Shown: piece by piece, positions 9,536-18,315 of the stretch
Numbering within the stretch: the first letter of the stretch is position 1
How the letters are laid out: each line of letters starts with the position of its first letter
Source of the DNA: Lysobacter sp. S4-A87
GTDB taxonomy: Bacteria; Pseudomonadota; Gammaproteobacteria; Xanthomonadales; Xanthomonadaceae
Direction of reading: 5' to 3'
Assembly: GCF_022637455.1 (NCBI RefSeq)
Contig: NZ_CP093341.1
Span: 310,001 to 374,000, forward strand
Length of the DNA: 64,000 nucleotides
Program-made: the position numbers and the translations under genes
Notes under the pieces: model-generated
Seen by the model: the letters and a program-made list of their open reading frames with translations, nothing else
Told to the model about the DNA's origin: nothing
Database searches by the model: none

Positions 9536-12500
9536 ATGGATGCTCAATGCGGCAGCGGCATGGACAGAAGAAAGTTCGCCTTTCCTTTTCTGAGAGCGCT
9601 TGCACTGGCGATCACCCTGGCGACCGAACCGGTCATCGCCCAGGTACAGATAGCGCAGACACCCTTGTATGTCGGCCCGCGAGTGCCGGGCAATCTCGCG
9701 CTGGTGCCTTCTGTCGAGTTTCCGACGATCAACAGTCCAGCCAACCTCGGACGGTATGAGGTGAAACGAACGTACGCGGGCTATTTCGATGCGGACAAGT
9801 GCTACAACTACCGCTACTCGCCCATCGAGTCCGAGCGGCACTTCTACCCGGTCCGCTTCACCCGTGGACACGTCTGCAGCTACTCCCGGAAGGAATGGAG
9901 TGGCAACTTCATGAACTGGGCGGTGACCCAGACCGTCGACCCTTTCCGCCTGGCCCTGACCGGTGGCTACCGGTTCCGCGATACGCCCACTGAAACCTGG
10001 CTCGAAAAAGCACGCCACGACCGGGGCTATGGATTCTCCGACCGTCGTCTGCCCGACGGTCGACCGGCTGACATCGACGAAGTGAGCGCGGCAACGCCGG
10101 CCTCCTGGAACTGGATGTGGGTGCAGGTCGCGGGCCAGGGCAACAGAATGCGTTTCACTGGACGCAATTACTGGAGGGCAGTGGTTGCGTATGACCCGGC
10201 AGTGCACGACCTGGTCCTGGACCGCCGCGGGGATGCCATTCCCGGGAATGGGTTCGAGGTGAGCGTTCGCGTCAGGGTCTGCGTGCCAAACCTGCTGGAA
10301 GCCAACTGCAGGCAGTACGGCCGGGGCTGGAAGCCGGAGGGCCTGATCCAGGAGTACTCCGACCGCGTCCGATACAGCATCTTCGGCTACCTCAATGATT
10401 CAAGCGTGTGGCGCGACGGCGGCGTGCTGCGGGCCAACCAGAAGTTCGTCGGGCCGCTGAGCCACGATCCGGCGACTGGTCCCGCCGCGAACGCGGCAAG
10501 GGAGTGGGATCCCGAAACCGGCGTGATCGTCCGCAATCCGGACCCAGCCGCCGCCGCAGCGACACCGGGCGGAATCCGCGACAGCGGCGTCATCAACTAC
10601 CTCAACAAGGTCGGCCAGCTGACCTCGCGACCGCACAAGGCCTTCGATCCGGTCGGGGAGCTCTACTACGCCGCGATTCGCTACTTCAAACACCAGGGCA
10701 ACGTCGCCGCTTACTCGGCCATCACCGGCAACGCGTACGACCAGGCCGATGGCTTCCCGGTCATCACCCGATGGGATGACCCGATCCAGTATCGATGCCA
10801 GGCCAACGTCATCCTCGGCATCGGTGATGTGAACACACACCGCGACAAGAATCTCCCTGGCAATACCAACCTGTCGGAAGAGCCCGCCACGCCGCCCGAG
10901 GTGAGAGCGGACAGGACCATCAACGTGGTGACGTCCACCCGGAAGGTGGCCGAGCTGGAGTCGCTGCGAATCGGAACCCCATTCTCCGGCCGCAACAACT
11001 CGGCGTACATGGCCGGCCTGGCCTACGACTCGCATACGCGCGACATTCGTCCGGAACTGGATGGCAGGCAGACGATCGCCACGCACTGGGTGGATGTCCG
11101 CGAGAACGGCGTGCTGGCGCCCAGGGCATTCAACCAGTACTGGCTGGCGGCCAAGTACGGTGGCTTCCGCGTACCGGACGATTTCCGTCCCTACGAGCGG
11201 ACCACGGCACTGCCCGAAGCGTGGTGGAACGATTCCGGCGACATCCTCGCCACCGGCGACAAGCGACCCGACAACTTCTATGTCGCCAGCGAAGCCGACA
11301 AGATGGTCGAGAGCCTGACCCGGGCATTCAGGCGCATCATCCAGGAAGTCACCGGCTCCGCTGCCTCGATTGCATCGAATTCCACGCGACTGGAAGCCGG
11401 CGCGATGATCTTCCAGGCGCGTTTCCAGAGCCCGTCCTGGCGCGGTGAACTCAGCGCATATCCGCTCGATCCGGCTACTGGCCGGTTCGCCGACGATCCG
11501 CGCTGGAATGCCAGCGACCGGCTCGCGGCAATGCCCTGGTCGCGACGGAAGATCCACGTCCACAATCGCCAGGCACCTGCGAACCGCCGTTACGGGCGGC
11601 TCACCTGGGATGCGCTGGGGCCGACGCAGCGGTCGGCGGTGGGCGACGAAGCGACGCTGGACTTTCTGCGCGGCGATCGCAGCAACGAGGGACGCTTGCG
11701 CACGCGCCAGGGCGTACTTGGCGATATCGTTCACTCCCAGCCTGTTTTCGTCGGCCGGCCGGATGCGCGTCTTTACTCCGGTGCGACGTTTGCCGGTGCT
11801 TCGTCGTATGCCGACTTCGCCGAGCATCGATCGGGCAGGCGCGGTGTCGTCTATGTCGGCGCCAATGACGGCATGCTGCACGGGTTCGACTCCGCCACCG
11901 GCGATGAGGTCTATGCATTCATGCCGGCGGCGGCCTTCAACGCCCGGTTGAAGACGCTGGCGTCGCCCGACTACGAGCATCGCTTCTTCGTCGACGGCGA
12001 GCTGTCAGTGGCGGACGTGTACTCCATTGCAGACCGCCGATGGAAGACGATCCTGGTGGGCAGCATGGGGCGGGGCGGAAAGGCGGTATTCGCGCTGGAC
12101 GTCACCGATCCGGCCGACGTGAAGTTCCTCTGGGAGAAGGATGACTCCGACGTCCCGTCGTTGGGCAACGTGCTGGGCAAGCCCATCCTTGCCCAGGTCG
12201 CCAATGGCGATTGGCGTGTGTTGCTCGGCAATGGACCCAACAGCGCGGCTGGCACTGCCCAGCTGGTGACGATCGGCATCGAGTCCGGTGTCGCGCAGGT
12301 GGCAACCACCGGCATTTCGGGCAACAACGCACTGTCAGGCGTGGATGCCTGGGACACCAATCGCGATGGCTTCTTCGAGACCGTCTACGGCGGCGACCTC
12401 GCGGGCAACCTGTGGCGATTTGAAGGTATCGGAAGCGCTGCGATGTCGGCTGGCAAGCTGTACGCCGCCAGGGGTAGCGATGGCAGGCCGCAACCCATCA

Positions 12501-13180
12501 CCGCCGCTCCGCTGGTGATCAGGAACCCGCAAACACGCGCAGCCTGGGTGTTCTTCGGTACCGGTCGCTATCTCGGTGATGCCGATGTCGCCGACAAGAG
12601 CGTGCAGAGCTGGTACGGCCTTGTCGACGACGGTGACGAAGTGCAGGGACGAGCGGCGCTTGTGCGCCACCGGATCCTGGCAGAGCGGGCCGGCGGCCAG
12701 AATCTGACGTTGCGAGTGACCAGCAAGGCGACCCCGGCCGACTTTGTCGGCAAGGATGGCTGGATGCTCGATCTGGTGTCACCGCTCAACGGCAGGGAAG
12801 GCGAGCGAATGGTGGTGCCCAACCGTTTCGATCGCGGAATGCTGATTGGCACTACGCGCATTCCGGATTCCAGTGACCTCTGCAGTCCGGGTGGCCGGGG
12901 TTTCATCATGGCGCTGGACCCGTTCACCGGGTCACGGCCTTCGTCGAGCTTCTTCGACGGCAATGGCGACGGACAAGTCAACGAGCTGGACACGGTCAAG
13001 GTGGATGGCGAGAGCGTTGCTTCAAGCGGTGTGGGCTTCGGCAGTAGCCCGAATGGCCCGATCGTACTCGGCGCCGAAATCCAGGTGAACCTGGAAGACG
13101 GCACCAGGCAAAAGCTGATCACGCGAAGTACCGGCACCAAGGCCAGCCGCATCTCGTGGCGAGAGCTCCTGATGGATTGA
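9536..13180 (+). CDS. pilY1: PilY1, pilus tip adhesin and assembly factor
   Basis: Large secreted type IV pilus protein of 1214 aa. A signal peptide ends near residue 35 (A-Q/V-Q). The N-terminal half is variable and contains CQANVILGIGDVN. From about residue 690 the sequence turns into the conserved PilY1 beta-propeller (VVYVGANDGMLHGFD, then GNVLGKPILAQ). Two acidic loops could bind calcium: DTNRDGFFE near residue 940 and DGNGDGQVNE near residue 1140. In Pseudomonas, PilY1 calcium loops control pilus retraction and surface sensing. Which half carries adhesion here is unknown. The gap to pilX is 48 bp and pilE follows after 11 bp. Confidence 0.9.
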   Translation: MDAQCGSGMDRRKFAFPFLRALALAITLATEPVIAQVQIAQTPLYVGPRVPGNLALVPSVEFPTINSPANLGRYEVKRTYAGYFDADKCYNYRYSPIESERHFYPVRFTRGHVCSYSRKEWSGNFMNWAVTQTVDPFRLALTGGYRFRDTPTETWLEKARHDRGYGFSDRRLPDGRPADIDEVSAATPASWNWMWVQVAGQGNRMRFTGRNYWRAVVAYDPAVHDLVLDRRGDAIPGNGFEVSVRVRVCVPNLLEANCRQYGRGWKPEGLIQEYSDRVRYSIFGYLNDSSVWRDGGVLRANQKFVGPLSHDPATGPAANAAREWDPETGVIVRNPDPAAAAATPGGIRDSGVINYLNKVGQLTSRPHKAFDPVGELYYAAIRYFKHQGNVAAYSAITGNAYDQADGFPVITRWDDPIQYRCQANVILGIGDVNTHRDKNLPGNTNLSEEPATPPEVRADRTINVVTSTRKVAELESLRIGTPFSGRNNSAYMAGLAYDSHTRDIRPELDGRQTIATHWVDVRENGVLAPRAFNQYWLAAKYGGFRVPDDFRPYERTTALPEAWWNDSGDILATGDKRPDNFYVASEADKMVESLTRAFRRIIQEVTGSAASIASNSTRLEAGAMIFQARFQSPSWRGELSAYPLDPATGRFADDPRWNASDRLAAMPWSRRKIHVHNRQAPANRRYGRLTWDALGPTQRSAVGDEATLDFLRGDRSNEGRLRTRQGVLGDIVHSQPVFVGRPDARLYSGATFAGASSYADFAEHRSGRRGVVYVGANDGMLHGFDSATGDEVYAFMPAAAFNARLKTLASPDYEHRFFVDGELSVADVYSIADRRWKTILVGSMGRGGKAVFALDVTDPADVKFLWEKDDSDVPSLGNVLGKPILAQVANGDWRVLLGNGPNSAAGTAQLVTIGIESGVAQVATTGISGNNALSGVDAWDTNRDGFFETVYGGDLAGNLWRFEGIGSAAMSAGKLYAARGSDGRPQPITAAPLVIRNPQTRAAWVFFGTGRYLGDADVADKSVQSWYGLVDDGDEVQGRAALVRHRILAERAGGQNLTLRVTSKATPADFVGKDGWMLDLVSPLNGREGERMVVPNRFDRGMLIGTTRIPDSSDLCSPGGRGFIMALDPFTGSRPSSSFFDGNGDGQVNELDTVKVDGESVASSGVGFGSSPNGPIVLGAEIQVNLEDGTRQKLITRSTGTKASRISWRELLMD

Positions 13181-13191
13181 AAGGAATGAAG

Positions 13192-13647
13192 ATGCCCAGG
13201 TTGTCCTCACCCACCATGGCCGCACACAGGCTGGCGCCCGGCTTCACGCTGATCGAACTGATGATCGTCGTGGCCGTCGTGGCGATCCTGGCTGCGATCG
13301 CATACCCGAGCTACCAGAGCCATGTCATCAAGACCCGACGCTCGGCCGCTGCGGTGTGTTCGCTGGAAGTGGCGCAGTTCATGGAGCGCTACTACACGAC
13401 GCATCTGCGCTATCTGGACGACGCCGGGGACGCGCCCGCCATCCCCGCGATGCAATGCCGGATAGATCTGTCCGCCCACTACTCCATCGACCTGGCCAAA
13501 GGAGCCACGGCCTCGACCTATGCGGTACAGGCGGTGCCCAAGGGCGTGCAGGCAGCCAGGGACAAAAGATGCGCGACGCTGGCGATCAATCAGCAGGGCG
13601 CGAAAAGCGAATCGGGGACCGCCGCCACGGCGAACGAATGCTGGTAG
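13192..13647 (+). CDS. pilE: Type IV pilin PilE-like minor pilin
   Basis: Pilin-like protein of 151 aa, last gene of the minor-pilin operon. The leader ends PG/FTLIELMIVVAVVAILAAIAYPSY, with Glu at +5 and a canonical N-terminal helix. The C-terminal region contains a cysteine pair (KRCAT and NECW) that probably closes the D-loop. Of two close ATGs, 13192 is preferred because AAAGGA lies 6 nt before it. The ATG at 13186 would leave almost no spacer. Position after pilY1 points to the minor pilin PilE, not the major pilin. A ComP-like DNA-uptake pilin is an alternative. Confidence 0.85.
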   Translation: MPRLSSPTMAAHRLAPGFTLIELMIVVAVVAILAAIAYPSYQSHVIKTRRSAAAVCSLEVAQFMERYYTTHLRYLDDAGDAPAIPAMQCRIDLSAHYSIDLAKGATASTYAVQAVPKGVQAARDKRCATLAINQQGAKSESGTAATANECW

Positions 13648-13684
13648 CGCGGCCCCTGCCCCCGAGCGGAAGGGAAGGGCCGCG
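13648..13684. terminator. Possible bidirectional terminator after pilE
   Basis: An 8-bp GC stem (13648-13655 with 13677-13684) with a 21-nt loop starts directly after the pilE stop and lies between the convergent pilE and TraB-family genes. There is no clear T-tract, so termination is only suggested by position. Confidence 0.35.
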
Positions 13685-13719
13685 AGCCCCAGGGACCATC
13701 GTCGTTGCAGTGGGGAACG

Positions 13720-14940
13720 TCAGCCGACCAGTTTGCCCAGCATGCGCAGACCGCCGGTCCAGACGCCGATCGCGGTGCCCAGGCTGGTCAGGAAGAAGTT
13801 GAGAAGCACGCGTGCAACGCGATTGCGCCACCAGCCGCGCCAGCTCTGCACGTCGTCGCGCAGCGCCATGAAATCGGCATAGGTCGGCTTGCGCACCCAT
13901 GCTTCGGTCAAGGCGCTGAGCGTGCCTGACGCAAGCGCAGGATGGAGAGGTGTGATCGGCGATGCCACGAAGGCGACGAGGATGCTGAGCGGGTGACCGC
14001 CTGCCAGGGCGCAACCAATCGCGCCCAGCACGCCGGTGGCCAGCACCCATTGCAGCAGCAGGTCGGAGCCCACGTCGATGCCGCCGCGCCAGAAGCCCCA
14101 GGCGAAGCCGCCGAGCACGAACGCCGAGAGGATGATGGTGAACCACGGCACATCGCTCTTCTTCGGCAGGGCTTCAAGTTCCTCGCGGATGGTGTCGGGC
14201 GCGCGCACTTCGTCTCTGAGGTGGCGTGCCAGGCCCTGCAGGTGGCCTGCGCCGACCACGGCCAGCACTTCGCGCGCGTCGCCATGGGTTTCGCGCAGGC
14301 GCGCGGCCATGTAGCGGTCGCGTTCGGCGATGACGGTTTCGTACAGTTCCGGGCTGTCGCTGGCGAACTCGCCGAAGCTCGACTCGAGCATGTCACCCTG
14401 TTTGAGCTTTTCGATTTCGTCGGCGCCGACTTCCTCGTCGACGAACAGCGCTGCCATCAGGCCGCCGCCAAGCTTCGCCCGCGACCACCAGCCCAGCCGG
14501 TTGCTGGCGCGCCTGAAGGTCAGGCCGACATCCCGGTCGATCAGATGCACCGGCAACTCACGCTGGCGAGCCTCGAGCACGGCGCGCTTGAGCTCGGCGC
14601 CGGGTTCGATGCCCAGCTGTTCGGCGAGGCGGCGCTGATAGGCGGCCAGCGCCAGGTTGGCGGCGAACAGCGCCGTCTTGCCCGTGCGGATGACCTGGAC
14701 CAGGTCCAGTCGCGCCAGGGCGTCAGGGTCGGTCAGGGCTTGCAGGCGCTGCGGATCGAGTTCGACCGCGACCGCGTCGAAGGCGCCGCTGTCGATCGCA
14801 TCGCGAACGGCTTCGACGCTTGCCTGCGAGACATGCGCCGTGCCCAGCAGCGTGTAGCGCACGCCGTCGCGCTCGACGATCGCATGGGGCTGCGCTGCCA
14901 GGACGGCATCGAGTGCCGCCTGCGCGGAGGACTCGATCAT
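13720..14940 (-). CDS. TraB/PrgY-family membrane protein
   Basis: Protein of 406 aa of the TraB family, related to the TIKI/erythromycin-esterase-like metal-dependent fold. The soluble N-terminal part (to about residue 260) shows the family motif LLGTAHVS near residue 35, DAVAVELDPQRL, and VVGAGHLQGL near residue 240. These motifs carry the conserved His and Glu residues. The C-terminal third has several hydrophobic segments and is membrane-embedded. Enterococcal relatives (TraB, PrgY) block pheromone activity, but the function in proteobacteria is not established. ATG 14940 is chosen because the family starts just before this domain. An in-frame TTG at 15030 would add 30 residues without resemblance. 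Confidence 0.75.
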   Translation of the reverse strand: MIESSAQAALDAVLAAQPHAIVERDGVRYTLLGTAHVSQASVEAVRDAIDSGAFDAVAVELDPQRLQALTDPDALARLDLVQVIRTGKTALFAANLALAAYQRRLAEQLGIEPGAELKRAVLEARQRELPVHLIDRDVGLTFRRASNRLGWWSRAKLGGGLMAALFVDEEVGADEIEKLKQGDMLESSFGEFASDSPELYETVIAERDRYMAARLRETHGDAREVLAVVGAGHLQGLARHLRDEVRAPDTIREELEALPKKSDVPWFTIILSAFVLGGFAWGFWRGGIDVGSDLLLQWVLATGVLGAIGCALAGGHPLSILVAFVASPITPLHPALASGTLSALTEAWVRKPTYADFMALRDDVQSWRGWWRNRVARVLLNFFLTSLGTAIGVWTGGLRMLGKLVG

Positions 14941-15024
14941 GGCTGCACCCGGCGGTTGGGCTGGACGGGGTGCGAAACAGATAGCGGTGTTGCTGGCATG
15001 CGGCGTTGCCTTTCGGAGTTTGCG

Positions 15025-15059
15025 CAGCAAGACGGCGCCAAGCAGGCGCCGTCTTGCTG
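15025..15059 (-). terminator. Perfect 15-bp hairpin between hydrolase and TraB-family gene
   Basis: Two 15-base arms (15025-15039 and 15045-15059) are exact reverse complements around a 5-nt loop. The hairpin lies about 85 bp after the hydrolase stop and 85 bp before the TraB-family ATG, both on the minus strand. No long T-tract follows on either side, so it may be a weak terminator or a transcript-stabilising element. Confidence 0.5.
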
Positions 15060-15142
15060 GTATGTAGGATGGCAGCAGCAGAGCTTAGGGCCTGACCACC
15101 ACCGGGGCAACGCGAGGCAGGTTCAGCCGCTTGCCCGCGTGC

Positions 15143-16069
15143 TCATGCCACACCGAACGGGAGGTTGGAGCTCGACACGATCCGGTCGCCGACGCTTTCA
15201 CCGTGCAGGAAGCGCAGGCCGGCAGCGATTACCTCGTCGTTGTCGAGGACGCGGCGGTGACCAAGCCCGCGCGTGGTCAGCAGGCGGGAGTCCGGCCAGT
15301 AGCGTGCGTAGCGCTCGCCTTCCTCCCACGGCACGTCACGGTCTTCCAGGTCGTGCACGATCAGTGCCGGGCGACCGATCGCCGGCGCGTTCAGGTGCGC
15401 TTGCTGTTCGGCGAACGTGATGCCGATCCGGCCTTCGAAGTAGGCGAACATCCGCTGGAACAGCCGGCGACCGATCCACATCACACTGGCGAACCGTTCC
15501 GCCGCCGCAACCGGGTCGGCGGCTGGCGCGATCAGTACGGCACGCGACGCCTGCAGCCCATGTGCCATCGCCAGCAGCGTGGCGGCACCGCCGAGCGAAT
15601 GGCCGATCACGGCCGCGGCCGGGCCGTAGTGGTCGCCGACTGCCAGCAGGTGCCGGGTGAAATCGGGCAGCGTCGCCTGCGTGCCGGGGCTGCGGCCGTG
15701 CGCGGGCTGGTCGAAGGCGACCACTGCATAGCCCTCGGCGAGCAGGCCGGGCAGCCAGGGCGCAATGCGTGTGCCGTGGCTGGACCAGCCGTGTGCGAAC
15801 AGGACATAGGGCTGCTTCGCCGGATCTCCCCAGACATAGGCCGCGATGGCATGCCCATCGACATTGACCTGCTCCTGGCGTGCGCCCTGGGTGGACGCGG
15901 CGAGTGCCCGGCTGCGGGTCGAGGACATCGGCGTGGAGAACAGACGCGCGGCGCGTTGCACTGCTGCATTCGGGGCAAGTGGGGCGCCCAGTGCGAAGCC
16001 CAGGCGAAGGCCGTACAGTCGCATGATGTTACGAACGGTCGTGCTAATTGTGGCGATGAGCGGATACAC
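15143..16069 (-). CDS. Alpha/beta hydrolase
   Basis: Alpha/beta-hydrolase-fold enzyme of 308 aa. The oxyanion motif is LFAHGWSSHG (about residue 92) and the nucleophile elbow is GHSLGGAA, with Ser near residue 160. A late acid (HDLEDRDVP) and histidine (GLGHRRVL) complete the triad. GTG start 6 nt after GGAGG. The N-terminal 50 residues are hydrophobic or basic and may anchor the protein in the membrane. It is the second gene of a two-gene operon, 20 bp after a TetR regulator, which probably controls it. The substrate is unknown. Confidence 0.8.
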   Translation of the reverse strand: MYPLIATISTTVRNIMRLYGLRLGFALGAPLAPNAAVQRAARLFSTPMSSTRSRALAASTQGARQEQVNVDGHAIAAYVWGDPAKQPYVLFAHGWSSHGTRIAPWLPGLLAEGYAVVAFDQPAHGRSPGTQATLPDFTRHLLAVGDHYGPAAAVIGHSLGGAATLLAMAHGLQASRAVLIAPAADPVAAAERFASVMWIGRRLFQRMFAYFEGRIGITFAEQQAHLNAPAIGRPALIVHDLEDRDVPWEEGERYARYWPDSRLLTTRGLGHRRVLDNDEVIAAGLRFLHGESVGDRIVSSSNLPFGVA

Positions 16070-16089
16070 GGGTGGCCTCCGGTAGGGTG

Positions 16090-16701
16090 TCAGAGGGTGG
16101 GGGAGTACGAGCGGAACAGGCGCTCGAGTGCGCTGCGGCCGCGGGCCAATGCCAGCTCAAAACCGAACAGGCCGGCATCGTGGTGGACGATCAGCGCCAG
16201 GCTGTAGACCTCGAATGCCATCTGCTCGGGGTCGGTGTCGGCGGCGAGGTCGCCGGTCTCTACGGCCAGGGCGATCGCCCGGGCCAGTTCACGGCGCCAG
16301 CGCAGTTCATGGGCGACGACGCGGTCGCGGATCTCGCCGGGGCGGTCGTCGTACTCGCTGGCGGCACTGAGCAGCAGGCAGCCGCCTTCCGATGACTGCC
16401 GGGCCCAATCGAACCAGGCTTCGACGATGGCGCGCAGCCTTGGCAGGCCGCGTTGCAGCTTCAGCGCCGGCAGCAGGACGTGTGCGACGAAACGCTGCCC
16501 GGCGGCGTCCAGAACCGCCAGCTGCAGGTCTTCGCGCGATCCGAAATGGGCGAAAACACCGCTCTTGGACATGTTGACGGCCTGCGCGAGCGGACCGATC
16601 GAAAGGCCTTCCAGGCCGGCCGAGCAGGCGATGTCGTAGGCGCGATCGATGATCGCTTCGCGGGTGGCGGCGCCCTTGCTGGTGGCGGTGAGTGCGGACA
16701 T
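16090..16701 (-). CDS. TetR-family transcriptional regulator
   Basis: DNA-binding repressor of 203 aa. The N-terminal helix-turn-helix is clear (about residues 10-55: TREAIIDRAYDIACSAGLEG, then LAQAVNMSKSGVFAHFGSREDL). The C-terminal ligand domain (about 80-200) ends in a FGFELALARG-type helix seen in TetR_C regulators. ATG 16701 is chosen. An in-frame upstream start would add 18 residues without similarity to the fold. It precedes the alpha/beta hydrolase by 20 bp, so it probably represses its own operon and responds to a hydrolase substrate or product. The ligand cannot be named from sequence. Confidence 0.85.
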   Translation of the reverse strand: MSALTATSKGAATREAIIDRAYDIACSAGLEGLSIGPLAQAVNMSKSGVFAHFGSREDLQLAVLDAAGQRFVAHVLLPALKLQRGLPRLRAIVEAWFDWARQSSEGGCLLLSAASEYDDRPGEIRDRVVAHELRWRRELARAIALAVETGDLAADTDPEQMAFEVYSLALIVHHDAGLFGFELALARGRSALERLFRSYSPTL

Positions 16702-16716
16702 GGGACGGAAAATAGC

Positions 16717-16750
16717 ACGTCCGTTCGTTTTAATTTCGACCGTCCGTCGG
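16717..16750 (-). promoter_or_regulatory. Candidate operator of the TetR/hydrolase operon
   Basis: Upstream of the tetR start the sequence ACGTCCGTTCGT (16717-16728) is followed by GACCGTCCGTCGG (16738-16750). These are related CGTCCGT blocks about two helical turns apart, flanking an AT-rich core. The placement suits a TetR operator, but the symmetry is imperfect. Confidence 0.25.
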
Positions 16751-16776
16751 CTCAATCGTCTCGCAATGCGGTGAGA

Positions 16777-17319
16777 TCAGTCCGCATCCGGCCCGGGTGA
16801 AGTCGTCCGCCCGGGCCCCAGGTCAAGTTGCATCTGCACGGTATCCAGCCAGCGTCCGTGCTTGCGCCCAAGGCCGGCAAACACGCCGACGGTGCGGAAT
16901 CCCAGTCGCTCGTGCAGGACGATCGAGGCGGCATTGCTGACATCGCCGACGACCGCGACCATCTGCCGGAAGCCCAGCGTCGTGCAGTCGTCGATCAGTC
17001 GTTGCAGCAATGCACGGCCAACGCCGCGGCGCTGCAGCTCCGGAACGATGTAGACCGTGTCCTCGACCGTCCAGCGATAGCCTTCGCGTGTGCGGTAACT
17101 GCTCGCATAGGCGTAGCCGGCGAAGCGTCCATCGAGTTCGGCGACGATGTAGGGATAGCCCTGCGCGACGATTGCCTGCCAGCGCCGCGCCATCTCGGCC
17201 TGGTCCGGAGCGTCGTATTCGTAGGTGGCAACGTGCTCGTCGACTTCGCGCGCGTACAGCGCGGTGATCGCCGGCATGTCGCCGGCGACTGCAGTGCGGA
17301 TGGACGGCGCGCTGCCCAA
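16777..17319 (-). CDS. GNAT N-acetyltransferase, phosphinothricin/methionine-sulfoximine type
   Basis: Acetyl-CoA-dependent N-acetyltransferase of 180 aa. The acetyl-CoA motif is VPELQRRGVGRALLQRLID. The sequence as a whole (VATYEYDAP, then EDTVYIVPE, NAASIVLHERLGF, GRWLDTVQMQ) follows the PAT/MnaT branch that acetylates phosphinothricin-like or methionine-sulfoximine-like amines. The likely start is TTG 17319, five bases after the aguB stop, because the first beta strand (SIRTAVAGDM) begins directly after it. Longer in-frame starts would lie inside aguB. Co-transcription with the agmatine genes suggests an amine substrate, but this is inference. Confidence 0.75.
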   Translation of the reverse strand: MGSAPSIRTAVAGDMPAITALYAREVDEHVATYEYDAPDQAEMARRWQAIVAQGYPYIVAELDGRFAGYAYASSYRTREGYRWTVEDTVYIVPELQRRGVGRALLQRLIDDCTTLGFRQMVAVVGDVSNAASIVLHERLGFRTVGVFAGLGRKHGRWLDTVQMQLDLGPGRTTSPGPDAD

Positions 17320-17324
17320 GCGGC

Positions 17325-18212
17325 TCAGTCGCGGTAGCGCTTGAGCAGGTCGCCGTAGGCGTCGATGCGGCGATCGCGCAGGAACGGCCAGATCCGTCGC
17401 ACATGCTCGCTGCGCTGCATGTCGACTTCGGCCATCAGGATCTCCGGCTCGGCCACGGTCGATTGCGCGATGAACTCGCCCTGCGGGCCAAGCACATGGC
17501 TGGTGCCCCAGAAGTCGATGCCTGCCGCGTCCAGCGGCGACTGCTCGTGGCCGACGCGATTGCAGCTCAGCACCGGCAAGCCGTTGGCCACGGCGTGGCC
17601 GCGATGGCTCAGCACCCAGGCATCTCGCTGGCGGTCCTTCTCGGCCTGGTCGTCCGTCGGGTCCCAGCCAATCGCTGTCGGGTACAGCAGCAGTTCGGCG
17701 CCGGCCAGCGCCATCAGGCGTGCGCCTTCCGGATACCACTGGTCCCAGCACACGAGCACGCCGAGGCGACCGACCGACGTCTGGATCGGCTCGAAGCCGA
17801 TGTCGCCCGGAGTGAAGTAGAACTTCTCGTAGAAGCCCGGGTCGTCCGGGATGTGCATCTTGCGGTACTTGCCGGCGGTGGATCCGTCGGCTTCGAAGAC
17901 GACCGCGGTGTTGTGGTACAGGCCGGCGGCGCGCTTCTCGAACAGCGAGCTGACCAGCACGATGCCATGCTGCCTGGCCAGCGCGCCCAGCCGCTCCGTG
18001 CTCGGGCCGGGAATGGTTTCGGCCAGGTCGAACTCGTCGACCGACTCGTGCTGGCAGAAGTAGGCGCCGTTATGCAGTTCCTGCAGCAGCGCCAGCCTCG
18101 CTCCGCGCTTGGCGGCCTCGGCCACGCGCGCCTCGATGTTGGCCAGGTTGGCCTCGCGGCTGCCGTGGTCGCGGTCCTGGATCAGGGCGACGGGGAGGGT
18201 GCTCTTCTTCAT
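17325..18212 (-). CDS. aguB: N-carbamoylputrescine amidohydrolase
   Basis: Nitrilase-superfamily hydrolase of 295 aa, the usual AguB length. It converts N-carbamoylputrescine to putrescine, CO2 and ammonia. The Glu-Lys-Cys triad is visible: E45 (LLQELHNGAYF), K118 (YRKMHIPDDPGFYEKFYF) and C155 (LVCWDQWYPE). The C-terminus (RRIWPFLRDRRIDAY) is typical of plant and bacterial AguB. Upstream in the same direction is agmatine deiminase, which makes its substrate, so together they form the agmatine-to-putrescine route. A GNAT gene follows immediately. Confidence 0.93.
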   Translation of the reverse strand: MKKSTLPVALIQDRDHGSREANLANIEARVAEAAKRGARLALLQELHNGAYFCQHESVDEFDLAETIPGPSTERLGALARQHGIVLVSSLFEKRAAGLYHNTAVVFEADGSTAGKYRKMHIPDDPGFYEKFYFTPGDIGFEPIQTSVGRLGVLVCWDQWYPEGARLMALAGAELLLYPTAIGWDPTDDQAEKDRQRDAWVLSHRGHAVANGLPVLSCNRVGHEQSPLDAAGIDFWGTSHVLGPQGEFIAQSTVAEPEILMAEVDMQRSEHVRRIWPFLRDRRIDAYGDLLKRYRD

Positions 18213-18283
18213 GGCAAGGCAGATCCAGACGCAGGGGACGACGGATATTGTAGGGCGCGGCCCATGGCGCCAGGCATTGCGGT

Positions 18284-18309
18284 CGCAGGAGCGAGCTGGC
18301 TCGCTCCAA
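18284..18309. repeat. Short intergenic palindromic repeat
   Basis: GGAGCGAG (18288-18295) and CTCGCTCC (18300-18307) form a perfect 8-bp stem with a CTGG loop in the gap between aguA and aguB. The flanking GCAGGAGCGAG...CTCGCTCC resembles the short dispersed palindromes often found between genes in Xanthomonadaceae and Pseudomonas. Confidence 0.5.
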
Positions 18310-18315
18310 CGGGCT

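Noticed and set aside
15083-15145. Frame past the hydrolase stop encoding HAGKRLNLPRVAPVVVRP
   Set aside because: It could suggest a frameshifted C-terminus, but the hydrolase already ends at a plausible length and the extension matches nothing I recognise.
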